From: Yoonia sp. GPGPB17
GTDB lineage: Bacteria > Pseudomonadota > Alphaproteobacteria > Rhodobacterales > Rhodobacteraceae
Direction of reading: 5' to 3'
NCBI RefSeq assembly: GCF_037892195.1
Contig: NZ_JATACI010000002.1
Span: 1,488,001-1,552,000, forward strand
DNA: 64,000 bases
Shown here: positions 28,043 through 36,092 of the stretch, one piece after another
How positions within the stretch are numbered: position 1 is the stretch's first letter
Layout: every line of letters begins with the position of its first letter
Notes under the pieces: model-generated
Databases searched by the model: none
Seen by the model: only the letters and a program-made list of their open reading frames with translations
What the model was told of the DNA's origin: nothing
Translations under genes and position numbers: made by a program

Positions 28043-29563
28043 ATGTGCGCAAGGCGGGCTGAAGGAAGTGGCCGTAAGGGGCGATTGGCCAAGCGGGCCG
28101 CCAAACCCGTATTTGATCCCTGCCCGCCAGGTCAGATCGGTGGAACCTACCGCCTGCTAACCAACGCCGAGATTACCCGCATCTATGAAACGGCTCTGAG
28201 GCTGCTCGCTAATCTGGGCTTGGGCGACGTTCCGAACCGGCTGCGCACCGACTTACTCAATGCAGGCGCAATGGACGGCGATGAAGGCCGCATCCTGTTT
28301 CCACGGATGCTGGTGGAAGACGCTGTTGCTGGCGCCGCCAAAACATTCATTCTCCATGGCCGTGACGATGCGCGCTCAATCGAAGTTGGCGGGCACCGGG
28401 TGCACTTTGGCACAGGTGGTGCTGCTGTTCAGACCCTCGACATCGATAGTCGCGCCTATCGCCCTTCAACGCTCGCAGATTTGCACAATTTCACGCGGCT
28501 ACAAGACACGCTTGCCAACGTCAGCTGGTACACGCGCTGTTGTGTCGCCACGGATGTACACGACATCATTGATCTGGATGTGAACACGGCCTACGCGTTG
28601 ATCAAGAACACGACAAAACCGACAGCGACCTCTTTCACAGTGGCCGAAAATGTGGCCCCAATTGTCGAAATGATGGATATCGCGGCTGGCGGCACAGGGG
28701 CGTTTTTCAAGCGACCCTTCATGAAGGCGCATATCAGTCCGGTCATTTCACCAATGCGATATGGCGAAGACGCCGTAGATGTTGTCTACGAATGTATCAG
28801 ACACAACATCCCGATCTCTTGCATTACTGCGGCGCAAGCCGGGGCGACCGCGCCAGCCACCTTAGCGGGGTTTCTGGCCCAATCATTGGCCGAAACGCTC
28901 GCCAGTCTGGTGATGGTTCATGCCATTAAACCGGGGCATCCTATGGTCTTCTCGAACTGGCCTTTGGTGATTGATCTACGCACCGGCGCGTTTTCGGGTG
29001 GCAGCGGGGAAAGTGCCGTCTTGAACGCAGCATCGGCACAAGTCTCGAACTGGTTGGGGCTGCCATCCGGGGTGGCCTGTTCCATGACCGACGCCAAGGC
29101 GATTGACGCGCAATACGGGATGGAAAAAGGGCTCACCTCTCTTGCCGCTGCCTTGGTTAGCGGGAACCTGATCTATGAAAGCTCGGGCATGACAGCATCG
29201 CTTTTGGGTGCCAGTTTCGAGGCATTCATTCTGGATGATGAAATGCATTCGCACACATATCGCGCCCTGCGCGGCATTGAGGTGACCGATGACAACCTTG
29301 GCTATGAGGCGATCATTGAGGCCGTAACGGGCGAAGGGCATTTCTTGGGTGGCACGCATACGCTAGCCGCGATGGAGCATGACTATTTCTACCCAACCCT
29401 CGCCGATCGTGAACAGCCCATCACCTGGGAAGAGAACGGCAGAAAAGACGCGTGGGACATGGCCCGCGACTGGGCGCGCGACATCCTCGCCAAGCACCAC
29501 CCGACGTATCTGACACCGGATCAAGACGCTGAAATCAGAGCTAAGTTCAATATTTTGATTTAG
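28043..29563 (+). CDS. MttB-family (trimethylamine/betaine) methyltransferase homologue
   Basis: A 506-aa protein of the MttB superfamily: PCPPGQIGGTYRLLT near residue 32, VHFGTGGAAVQTLDID near residue 115, then the barrel through HPTYLTPDQDAEI at the C-terminus. Archetypal MttB carries pyrrolysine at an internal UAG; here the frame is open throughout, so this is a non-pyrrolysine member, a group whose studied members demethylate glycine betaine, proline betaine or carnitine onto a corrinoid protein. No corrinoid protein or activase is in the window. ATG 28043 is preferred over 27959 and 28001 because AGGGAG (28031-28036) lies 6 bases before it. Confidence 0.85.
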   Translation: MCARRAEGSGRKGRLAKRAAKPVFDPCPPGQIGGTYRLLTNAEITRIYETALRLLANLGLGDVPNRLRTDLLNAGAMDGDEGRILFPRMLVEDAVAGAAKTFILHGRDDARSIEVGGHRVHFGTGGAAVQTLDIDSRAYRPSTLADLHNFTRLQDTLANVSWYTRCCVATDVHDIIDLDVNTAYALIKNTTKPTATSFTVAENVAPIVEMMDIAAGGTGAFFKRPFMKAHISPVISPMRYGEDAVDVVYECIRHNIPISCITAAQAGATAPATLAGFLAQSLAETLASLVMVHAIKPGHPMVFSNWPLVIDLRTGAFSGGSGESAVLNAASAQVSNWLGLPSGVACSMTDAKAIDAQYGMEKGLTSLAAALVSGNLIYESSGMTASLLGASFEAFILDDEMHSHTYRALRGIEVTDDNLGYEAIIEAVTGEGHFLGGTHTLAAMEHDYFYPTLADREQPITWEENGRKDAWDMARDWARDILAKHHPTYLTPDQDAEIRAKFNILI

Positions 29564-30540
29564 TCGGGATCAATCAATGTGAATTGACCAACCAACCATG
29601 GTGTCGCCTTGTGGGACGGCATGATGACATGCGCCTCAAGCGATGCACGCAATCGTTCATCAATCAGATCCAAGACCGTTTCGGCACTATCCTGGGTGGC
29701 CAAGAGTGACAGCCGACGCGCGAAGCTCTTGCCTGGGAAGGGATGCAGTTGCACCTGCTGGTGAAAGCGTTGCGCACGTGAAAACAACAAAGGCGTGGTG
29801 ATTGTCCAGCCCGCGCCAGAGGCAACCATGCCCATAAGCGTTTGATTGTTGTTGCAGGCAAACTGATGCGCCAGCGCTATCCCAAGACGGCGAAGTTGCG
29901 CTTCAATCTGCCGGGCAATGATCAGATCGCTGGAAAACCGCAGGAACGGCAGTTTGTTACTGCCGCCCACGATATCAGGCAGCGATTGATCTGTATCGCG
30001 TGGCAGCACCAAGACGAATGGGTCACGTAAAAGCGGCCTCTCTTGCAGGTCGCGATGGCGTTCAGGGGGGCTTGTCGTGATCCCCATATCCAACTGCCTG
30101 TTGCGCAACATCTCGATAACTTCGTGACTAGTCGCGGTGTGGTAGAGAAAATCACACCCCGGCATCCTTGATGAAAGATGCGACGCAAGCTCTGGCACTA
30201 TGTCACTGTCTAGATCTTCTATGGAACCGATACGCAAGTGCCGTGCTTCTGCGACATCACCGGCGGTCGCTTCGGTCTGTGCCTTGCGAATGGCAAGCAG
30301 CGCATCGTCAATGTTCGCCAGAAACGCCTGCCCCTTGGGTGTCAAAACAACGGGCCTGCGCGCATGATCAAGCAGGTTCACGCCCAAATGCTCCTCAAGA
30401 CTTTTGAGGTGATATGATACCGTACTGATCGACAGCCCCGTTTCTTGTGCCGTAGCTTGGACAGACCCCTTTCGCGCACAAATCTGGAACAATTCAAGCC
30501 ATTTGAGGTTAAGCCCTTTCCGATTGAAATGCGGCGCCAT
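29560..30540 (-). CDS. LysR family transcriptional regulator
   Basis: A 326-aa protein with an N-terminal winged helix-turn-helix (LELFQICARKGSVQATAQE; GLSISTVSYHLKSLEEHLG, about residues 14-52) and a LysR substrate-binding domain. ATG 30540 (MAPHFNRKGLNLKW) is chosen because homologues begin there; the reading frame upstream is open but unrelated. Its stop overlaps the MttB gene by 4 bases tail to tail. It probably controls the divergent flavoprotein/MttB pair; the inducer is unknown. Confidence 0.88.
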   Translation of the reverse strand: MAPHFNRKGLNLKWLELFQICARKGSVQATAQETGLSISTVSYHLKSLEEHLGVNLLDHARRPVVLTPKGQAFLANIDDALLAIRKAQTEATAGDVAEARHLRIGSIEDLDSDIVPELASHLSSRMPGCDFLYHTATSHEVIEMLRNRQLDMGITTSPPERHRDLQERPLLRDPFVLVLPRDTDQSLPDIVGGSNKLPFLRFSSDLIIARQIEAQLRRLGIALAHQFACNNNQTLMGMVASGAGWTITTPLLFSRAQRFHQQVQLHPFPGKSFARRLSLLATQDSAETVLDLIDERLRASLEAHVIMPSHKATPWLVGQFTLIDPD

Positions 30541-30670
30541 GATGCTGTCCTTTGACGGGTATGGATGCCTATTGTTTCGATGAATGCACAGTACAAATCT
30601 ACCAAAATCGAAATTCTGGACCACAAATGAAGCTCTGGCGCTGCACTGCGGCGTAAGATAGGTTGCGTCC

Positions 30671-31345
30671 ATGAAGCTTCTTGTCGGCCTTGGAAACCCG
30701 GGCGCGAAATACGCGCAGAACCGTCATAACATCGGCTTTATGGCGATGGACCGAATTGCAGCGGACCACGGGTTCAGCGGTTGGCGATCGAAGTTTCAGG
30801 GGCAAACCTGCGACGGGCGCTTTGGCCCCGAAAAGGTCACACTGCTGAAGCCAGAGACTTTCATGAACCTTTCCGGCCAGTCGGTGGGCGAGGCGATGCG
30901 CTATCTCAAACTCGCGCCCGAGGATGTGATTGTGTTCCACGACGAGATCGATCTGGCCCCCGGCAAGGTCCGCCTGAAGACAGGTGGTGGGCATGCGGGA
31001 CACAATGGGTTGCGCTCCATCCACGGGCATATCGGACCGGATTATGACCGCGTGCGCATGGGGGTCGGACATCCCGGGCACAAGGACGCGGTGCCGGGCT
31101 ATGTGTTGCGCGACTTTCCCAAGGCGGATGCAGAGTGGCTGGATGATGAATTGCGCGGTGTCAGTGATGGCATTGCCGAATTGATCGCAGGCGATGGCGG
31201 CAAGTTTTTGAATGCAATCGCACTGCGTGTCGCACCGCCGCGATCTTCAAAGTCAGCCCCGAAACCCAAAGCGGTTGCACCTGCGCCAGAACCGGCTCCC
31301 GACACACGGTCAGCCATGCAAAAACTTGTGGACAAGTTTCGGTGA
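30671..31345 (+). CDS. pth: peptidyl-tRNA hydrolase
   Basis: A 224-aa enzyme that frees tRNA from stalled peptidyl-tRNA. Catalytic Asn10 and His20 are in GLGNPGAKYAQNRHNIG, FMNLSG near residue 65 and HDEIDL with the catalytic Asp near residue 94 are intact. A proline/alanine-rich C-terminal extension of about 35 residues (KPKAVAPAPEPAPDTRS) is usual for Rhodobacteraceae. The last base pairs overlap the next gene (GTGA). Confidence 0.97.
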   Translation: MKLLVGLGNPGAKYAQNRHNIGFMAMDRIAADHGFSGWRSKFQGQTCDGRFGPEKVTLLKPETFMNLSGQSVGEAMRYLKLAPEDVIVFHDEIDLAPGKVRLKTGGGHAGHNGLRSIHGHIGPDYDRVRMGVGHPGHKDAVPGYVLRDFPKADAEWLDDELRGVSDGIAELIAGDGGKFLNAIALRVAPPRSSKSAPKPKAVAPAPEPAPDTRSAMQKLVDKFR

Positions 31346-32382
31346 CGCCTACCGCAATTCAAGAGGCGTTTCTTTATCAATCCAAAGCCTGCGCCAACCT
31401 TGGCTCGCCCTTCATGGCGCGTCTGATGGCGCTTTGCGGTACAATGAGTTGGCCCGAGGGGGACGTAACGGACCGTATCTTCAGCTGGCAGGGTGATATC
31501 AGCCCTGCGGGCCAATCGGTGCCGTTGCGATTGGCCGGTGCGCTGCATGCATTGCATTTGCGGGGGCATGCAGGGCTGGGGCACGTATACCCACCGAACG
31601 AGGGGGACGATGCGCCGCTTTGGAAGGCTGTGTGTGCAGCGCTTGTTGCGGATGCGGATCACATCAACGCCTGGCTTGATCGCGCACCGCAAACCAACGA
31701 AGTGCGACGCTCAGCAACGTTGATCCCTGTCGGGCATTTGCTGACCGAACACTTTGGATTGCCGCTTCGGACATCGGAACTCGGGGCGAGCGGCGGCCTG
31801 AACCTGCATTGGGACACATATGCGCTAAAGTTGGGTGATATTCGCCGAGGGTCAAGCAACCCTGCCCTGACGCTGACGCCTGACTGGACCGGCCCGGCCC
31901 CGCCAGACACGCCCGTGACGGTTGCATCTCGTGGTGGAGCTGACCTGAACCCCCTGAACCCGGCAAACCCCGATGATGCCTTGCGTCTGCAAGCCTATCT
32001 CTGGCCAGATCAACCCGAACGCATGGCACTGACCCGTGCCGCAATTTCGGCCGCAAAGACGCCAGTGGACCAAGGTGATGCGATTGATTGGCTCAAGCCC
32101 CGATTGGCGCATGTGGTTGGGCAAACACATCTGATCTATAGCACTGTCGCATGGCAGTACTTTCCTGCGGTCAAGCAGGCCGAAGGGACAGCACTGATCG
32201 AAGACGCAGGGGCATCGGCATCCCGTGATACGCCGCTGGCATGGTTCGGCATGGAAAACGATGGCAGTGGGCGTGGCGCGGCCCTGACCCTGCGGCTTTG
32301 GCCGGGCGACGTGACACTTGCGCTGGGACGGGCGGATTTTCACGGGCGCTGGGTTGCATGGAGCACCGAAAGCACCGGCTAG
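31342..32382 (+). CDS. DUF2332 domain-containing protein
   Basis: A 346-aa cytoplasmic protein of the DUF2332 family, of unknown function. Typical segments: FLYQSKACANLGSPFMARLM near residue 10, SEVGRSA-like NEVRRSATLIPVG near residue 118, ELGASGGLNLHWD near residue 142, and VYSTVAWQY-like IYSTVAWQYFP near residue 264. The GLNL segment within SGGLNL recalls Rossmann methyltransferases but no cofactor loop is clear. GTG start at 31342 overlaps the pth stop, so the genes are coupled. Confidence 0.88.
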   Translation: MTPTAIQEAFLYQSKACANLGSPFMARLMALCGTMSWPEGDVTDRIFSWQGDISPAGQSVPLRLAGALHALHLRGHAGLGHVYPPNEGDDAPLWKAVCAALVADADHINAWLDRAPQTNEVRRSATLIPVGHLLTEHFGLPLRTSELGASGGLNLHWDTYALKLGDIRRGSSNPALTLTPDWTGPAPPDTPVTVASRGGADLNPLNPANPDDALRLQAYLWPDQPERMALTRAAISAAKTPVDQGDAIDWLKPRLAHVVGQTHLIYSTVAWQYFPAVKQAEGTALIEDAGASASRDTPLAWFGMENDGSGRGAALTLRLWPGDVTLALGRADFHGRWVAWSTESTG

Positions 32383-32454
32383 GCCAGATGCAGGCATAGC
32401 ATTTCTTGTGCGCCAACCTACATTACTAGGAAGACAAAGAAAGATGCGAACCTG

Positions 32455-32838
32455 ATGGAAAAAGACCCTTCATTCAACGTCCTCGGCAGTACACTGACCG
32501 CATGTTCAACTGCACCGATGACGGGTTTCTTCCGCAATGGCGCCTGCGACACATGCGCAGCTGATCAAGGCAGCCATACCGTTTGCGCCGTGATGACTGA
32601 TGAATTCCTCGCCTTCTCAAAATACGTGGGCAATGACCTGAGCACGCCACGCCCGGAATATGGGTTTCCGGGGTTAAAGGCCGGTGATGGGTGGTGTCTC
32701 TGCGCCAGCCGCTTTCTGCAAGCGCATGAGGAAGGCTGCGCGCCGCAGGTCAACTTGCATGCAACCCATGTGCGGGCTTTGGAAATCGTCTCGATTGAAA
32801 TTCTGCGGGACTATGCGATTGGCACATCAGCCGGTTGA
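32455..32838 (+). CDS. DUF2237 family protein
   Basis: A 127-aa protein that matches the DUF2237 pattern throughout: NVLGSTLTACSTAPMTGFFR at the start, HTVCAVMTDEFLAFSK, GNDLSTPRPEYGFPGLKAGD, WCLCASRF, and the C-terminal THVRALEIVSIEIL. Conserved Cys and acidic residues suggest a metal or redox site, but no function is known. It ends inside the convergent luxR gene (12-bp overlap). Confidence 0.9.
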   Translation: MEKDPSFNVLGSTLTACSTAPMTGFFRNGACDTCAADQGSHTVCAVMTDEFLAFSKYVGNDLSTPRPEYGFPGLKAGDGWCLCASRFLQAHEEGCAPQVNLHATHVRALEIVSIEILRDYAIGTSAG

Positions 32839-33312
32839 AGACGCATCCATAAGATCGTCAATGAAAAGACTAAGCAACTGCGTGCGCCCCGATACATCCG
32901 CCTTGCGGTAGATCGCATTTGTCTGCGCCTTGATGGTGCCTTCGCTGACATCGCGCAGGGCGGCGATTTCCTGCGTGGACATGCCCTTGATCGCAAATAG
33001 GGCCACATCGCGTTCTGCCGGTGTCAGCTCCCACGCGGCAAAACGTTCTTCCAGCACATCCATAAAGGCGCCCGAGGCCAGCCTGAGTTGATCTTCTACG
33101 ACCACATTGCGCGCCATGGTTCGACGCAATACAACCCAGCCGAAGCCCACGCCCAGAAGCAGGCCCAGGGCCGCGCCGATTTCCACCAGTTCGTGAAGCT
33201 GCCAACTGATCGGTGCGACGCCTAAAACTGACGCGATGATCTGCGATACAAAAAAGACGGCGCATAAAAGCTGCACCGCAACGATCAAGACGACAGTCCA
33301 TTGACCTTTCAA
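32827..33312 (-). CDS. membrane-anchored LuxR-type regulator
   Basis: A 161-aa protein with two N-terminal transmembrane helices (VVLIVAVQLLCAVFFVSQII and VEIGAALGLLLGVGFGWVV) and a C-terminal GerE/LuxR helix-turn-helix (LTPAERDVALFAIKGMSTQEIAALRDVSEGTIKA overall, about residues 97-155). Membrane-tethered LuxR proteins of this size occur widely in Rhodobacteraceae; their targets are unknown. It follows the two poly-aspartate genes on the same strand with 28 bases between, so it may be co-transcribed with them and regulate them. Confidence 0.82.
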   Translation of the reverse strand: MKGQWTVVLIVAVQLLCAVFFVSQIIASVLGVAPISWQLHELVEIGAALGLLLGVGFGWVVLRRTMARNVVVEDQLRLASGAFMDVLEERFAAWELTPAERDVALFAIKGMSTQEIAALRDVSEGTIKAQTNAIYRKADVSGRTQLLSLFIDDLMDASSTG

Positions 33313-33340
33313 CGACTGGCCCCCTTTTGGTCAGACCGGA

Positions 33341-33802
33341 TCAATCATCGTCCCCATCATCACCGCCGTCATCATCATCGCCATCGTCGTCGTCGTCATC
33401 ATCATCGTCGTCGTCATCATCGTCGTCATCATCATCATCGTCGTCGGCATCATCGTCGTCGGCATCGTTGTCGTCATCGTCGTCATCGTCACCTCCGGCT
33501 GATCCACTTCCGGGGTTGAAGATGCGCGGTCCATCATTGTCATCGTTATTGTCGTCATTTGTCTCAATCGTTCGCCAGTAGTCCCGCAGAATCTCTCCTG
33601 TCTGGGGGTTGAAAACCAACTCGCGGCGCAAATCATCACGAAAAGCCGTCACGCGGATACGCCCGAGCCACGTGCGTTGTAGCGTGATTTCCGAGAAGCC
33701 CTGTCCCTGCAACTGGCTGACAATCTGGTCCTGCACGGACTGGGCCGCCGCAAAATGCGGCGCCCCAGCGAGTACAAGACATATAGCGACCCGTTTCAGC
33801 AT
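33341..33802 (-). CDS. exported PepSY-like protein with poly-aspartate tail (1)
   Basis: A 153-aa protein: signal peptide (LVLAGAPHFAAAQ), an alpha/beta PepSY-like domain (SVQDQIVSQLQGQGFSEITL; VFNPQTGEILRDYWR) to about residue 80, a linker (PRIFNPGSGSAGG), then a C-terminal tail of about 48 residues that is almost all Asp, broken by a few Asn, Ala and Gly. The tail is a GAC/GAT microsatellite. No enzyme motif. Probably periplasmic or extracellular; cation binding is an inference from charge. Twenty-one bases after its paralogue. Confidence 0.8.
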   Translation of the reverse strand: MLKRVAICLVLAGAPHFAAAQSVQDQIVSQLQGQGFSEITLQRTWLGRIRVTAFRDDLRRELVFNPQTGEILRDYWRTIETNDDNNDDNDGPRIFNPGSGSAGGDDDDDDDNDADDDDADDDDDDDDDDDDDDDDDDDDDGDDDDGGDDGDDD

Positions 33803-33823
33803 GAACGGGCCGCGGATGCGTAA

Positions 33824-34312
33824 TTAGTCATCGTCGCCATCATCATCGTCGTCATCATCATCGTCATCGTCATCATCGCCGTCGTCGTCATCGTCATCGT
33901 CATCGTCGTCATCGTCATCGTCGTCATCGTCGTCATCGTCATCGTCGTCATCGTCGTCATCGTCATCGTCATCGTCATCGTCGTCATCGTCATCGTCATC
34001 GTCATCGTTCAGATCAACGAAGTCGTCATCATCATCTTCGATCGTCACGCCAGGTTCCAAATCGTCGTCATCATCAACAGGTTCTACCTCCTGTTCAAGG
34101 ATTTCACCGGTTGCACGGTCATAAACCGCTTCCAGCTTACGATTGTTACGGACGGCTTCGACTTTGACCTGTGTCGGGCCATTGGTGACTTCAATACTCT
34201 CATAACCTTCTGCCTGTAGCGCCGAGATCACTTGTTCAGCAACTGACTGGGCGTGCCCTGCACCGGCGGTCAATGCAAACATGGCGGTAGTGGATAGCAA
34301 AATCTTTTTCAT
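33824..34312 (-). CDS. exported PepSY-like protein with poly-aspartate tail (2)
   Basis: A 162-aa paralogue of the preceding protein: signal peptide (FALTAGAGHAQ), PepSY-like domain (SVAEQVISALQAEGYESIEV; VYDRATGEILEQEVEPV), two short Asp clusters (DDDDDLEPG, EDDDDDFVDLN), and then 60 final residues that are all Asp except two Gly; the first 42 are consecutive Asp. The net charge would be extremely negative. Frame is certain because the other strand and frames give only repetitive Ser/His/Thr-Met strings. Function unknown. First gene of the three-gene set ending in luxR. Confidence 0.82.
   Translation of the reverse strand: MKKILLSTTAMFALTAGAGHAQSVAEQVISALQAEGYESIEVTNGPTQVKVEAVRNNRKLEAVYDRATGEILEQEVEPVDDDDDLEPGVTIEDDDDDFVDLNDDDDDDDDDDDDDDDDDDDDDDDDDDDDDDDDDDDDDDDDDDGDDDDDDDDDDDDDGDDD
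33827..34006. repeat. GAC/GAT trinucleotide microsatellite
   Basis: One hundred and eighty bases made of GAC and GAT codons (GTC/ATC on the plus strand) with many internal 6- and 9-base repeats. A second, shorter tract lies at 33344-33495. Such tracts slip during replication, so tail length should vary between strains; each gain or loss of three bases keeps the frame. Confidence 0.9.
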
Positions 34313-34429
34313 GGGTCATTCCTCTCGGGACATTGCAGCGCACCCCGCGTGCACCGCCTGTCCAGATCAAAAGCCAACCCCACATGCTGACGCTATCCAC
34401 CATGCGTTTATTCTGAATAGCGTAAACCC

Positions 34430-34462
34430 AAGAAAGAAGCGTCTAAACCAAAGTTTAGACGC
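34430..34462 (-). terminator. trpB terminator
   Basis: Reading on the minus strand: GCGTCTAAAC-tttg-GTTTAGACGC, a perfect 10-bp stem (34439-34462), followed by TTCTTTCTT. It begins 7 bases past the trpB stop. Confidence 0.75.
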
Positions 34463-34468
34463 GTCTGG

Positions 34469-35695
34469 TTAGGTATTCATGTCAAAGCCAAGGTGCTGGG
34501 CAACCGTGAAAATATCCTTATCTCCACGTCCACACATGTTCATGACAAGCAGATGGTCCTTGGGTAGATCGGGCGCGATCTTCATCACATGGGCCAGTGC
34601 ATGCGAAGGCTCCAACGCCGGGATGATCCCTTCTTGTGCGCAGCACAACTGAAACGCCTCCAAAGCCTCTGCATCAGTGATCGCGACATATTTTGCCCGC
34701 CCGATGTCGTGCAGCCAGGCGTGCTCTGGCCCAATACCGGGATAATCCAAACCGGCGGAAATGCTGAACCCTTCAAGAATCTGCCCGACGTCATCTTGCA
34801 ACAGATAGGTGCGATTGCCATGCAGCACGCCGGGGCGCCCACCGGTGAGAGAGGCGCAATGCTCCATCTTGGCATTCACGCCCTTGCCGCCTGCCTCTAC
34901 CCCGATGATGTTGACCTCTTTGTCATCCAGAAAGGGGTAGAACAGGCCCATCGCGTTCGAGCCGCCACCAATGGCGGCAATCAGTGTGTCGGGAAGACGC
35001 CCTTCGGCGGCCTGCATCTGCTCTTTGGTTTCCTTGCCGATGATGGCCTGGAAATCGCGCACCATGGCCGGGTAAGGGTGCGGACCAGCCACCGTACCGA
35101 TGCAGTAGAATGTATCGCGCACGTTGGTCACCCAGTCACGTAGTGCATCGTTCATGGCATCTTTCAGTGTACCCCGACCGGATGTTACGGCGACCACTTC
35201 AGCTCCCAAAAGGCGCATGCGGAAAACGTTTGGCGCCTGCCGTTCCACATCATGCGCACCCATGTAGACCACGCATTTGAGGCCGAATTTGGCACAGACC
35301 GTCGCTGTCGCAACACCGTGCTGACCTGCACCGGTTTCAGCAATGATACGGGTCTTTCCCATGCGGCGCGCAAGGATGATCTGGCCCAGAACATTGTTGA
35401 TCTTATGCGCCCCAGTATGGTTCAGCTCATCACGCTTAAGATAAATCTTGGCACCACCCAGATGCTCGGTCAGGCGTTCAGCATGATAAAGCGGGCTAGG
35501 ACGCCCAACATAATGGGTCCACAGATCGTGCATTTCGGCCCAGAAAGCCGCATCTGTTTTGGCATGCTCGTACTGCTCTTCCAACTCAAGGATCAGCGGC
35601 ATCAGGGTTTCAGATACAAAGCGTCCGCCAAAGTCGCCAAAGCGGCCCTTTTCGTCGGGACCCATCATGAAACTGTTAAAGAGATCGTTGGCCAT
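34469..35695 (-). CDS. trpB: tryptophan synthase beta chain
   Basis: A 408-aa PLP enzyme that joins indole and serine. The PLP lysine is Lys98 in [12 protein letters not shown]; the phosphate-binding GGGSNAMG is near residue 238, and [11 protein letters not shown] near residue 305. ATG 35695 fits the family start ([20 protein letters not shown]); upstream codons come from the hairpin element and are unrelated. Last gene of trpF-(small ORF)-trpB, with a three-armed hairpin element in its leader and a terminator behind it. Confidence 0.97.
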   Translation of the reverse strand: MANDLFNSFMMGPDEKGRFGDFGGRFVSETLMPLILELEEQYEHAKTDAAFWAEMHDLWTHYVGRPSPLYHAERLTEHLGGAKIYLKRDELNHTGAHKINNVLGQIILARRMGKTRIIAETGAGQHGVATATVCAKFGLKCVVYMGAHDVERQAPNVFRMRLLGAEVVAVTSGRGTLKDAMNDALRDWVTNVRDTFYCIGTVAGPHPYPAMVRDFQAIIGKETKEQMQAAEGRLPDTLIAAIGGGSNAMGLFYPFLDDKEVNIIGVEAGGKGVNAKMEHCASLTGGRPGVLHGNRTYLLQDDVGQILEGFSISAGLDYPGIGPEHAWLHDIGRAKYVAITDAEALEAFQLCCAQEGIIPALEPSHALAHVMKIAPDLPKDHLLVMNMCGRGDKDIFTVAQHLGFDMNT

Positions 35696-35765
35696 AGGAC
35701 ACCTGCTGTTTTTCGCACTCGCCAGACCTAGCGATTCTGTGATTGATCGTAAAGCGTTGAAGGTG

Positions 35766-35842
35766 CCGCAGGTGCGGTGATCAAGGCTTTTGGAAAAGCC
35801 TTGCCCAATTCCTTTCAAGGAATTGGCTTACCGCACCTGCCG
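35766..35842. repeat. three-armed inverted-repeat element before trpB
   Basis: An outer 11-bp inverted repeat (GCAGGTGCGGT at 35768-35778, ACCGCACCTGC at 35830-35840) encloses two perfect hairpins: AAGGCTTTT-GG-AAAAGCCTT (35783-35802) and CCAATTCCTT-TC-AAGGAATTGG (35805-35826). Folded as RNA or extruded DNA it makes a three-way junction with three long stems. The stop codon of the small upstream ORF lies in the outer arm. No terminator T-tract. Function unknown; attenuation, mRNA processing or an inserted palindromic element are possible. Confidence 0.75.
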
Positions 35843-36058
35843 AATGTCTTCGGAATTGCAGAAGATCACGTACTGACCGGCGTTCTCCACCGCGCGGTAT
35901 CCACGGCGACGCAACTCAGCTTCAAATTCATCGCGCCCGATCAGCCGTTCAATATCTCTGGATTTGCGCCGCACAACACCACCATCACGGGCGGCCTGTG
36001 AAGAAAAAATCTGCCTGAGCCAGCGTTCAGGTGACACATGGGACGCAATCACAGTCAT
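35828..36058 (-). CDS. small conserved protein between trpF and trpB
   Basis: A protein of about 76 aa with WLRQIFSSQAARDGGVVRRKSRDIERLIGRDEFEAEL and VIFCN near its end (quoted in parts: WLRQIFSSQA, GGVVRRKSRD, RRRGYRAVEN). Rhodobacteraceae commonly carry such an ORF here, often mislabelled as phosphoribosylanthranilate isomerase; it has no TrpF motif. It is basic and may bind nucleic acid, which is only a guess. The start is uncertain: ATG 36058 is chosen, while ATG 36115 would overlap the end of trpF. No clear ribosome site. Confidence 0.6.
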   Translation of the reverse strand: MTVIASHVSPERWLRQIFSSQAARDGGVVRRKSRDIERLIGRDEFEAELRRRGYRAVENAGQYVIFCNSEDIRQVR

Positions 36059-36092
36059 AACGCAACGGTCGCATATCGCGGTAAACGCCGCG

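Noticed and set aside
28043-29563. Pyrrolysine-type MttB with an in-frame UAG
   Set aside because: No internal UAG is present; the only UAG is the final stop, and reading through it adds just seven codons before UGA.
30575-30613. TTTCGAT/ATCGAAA dyad upstream of the LysR gene as its operator
   Set aside because: Arms of seven bases 25 bases apart are weak evidence, and the spacing is not that of LysR boxes.
33301-33581. Plus-strand open frames rich in His/Arg or Ser
   Set aside because: They are antisense readings of the poly-aspartate microsatellite; the minus strand gives signal peptides and PepSY-like domains and is the coding strand.
33344-34006. CRISPR array suggested by short tandem repeats
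   Set aside because: The repeats are contiguous trinucleotides coding for Asp, with no spacers and no cas genes.
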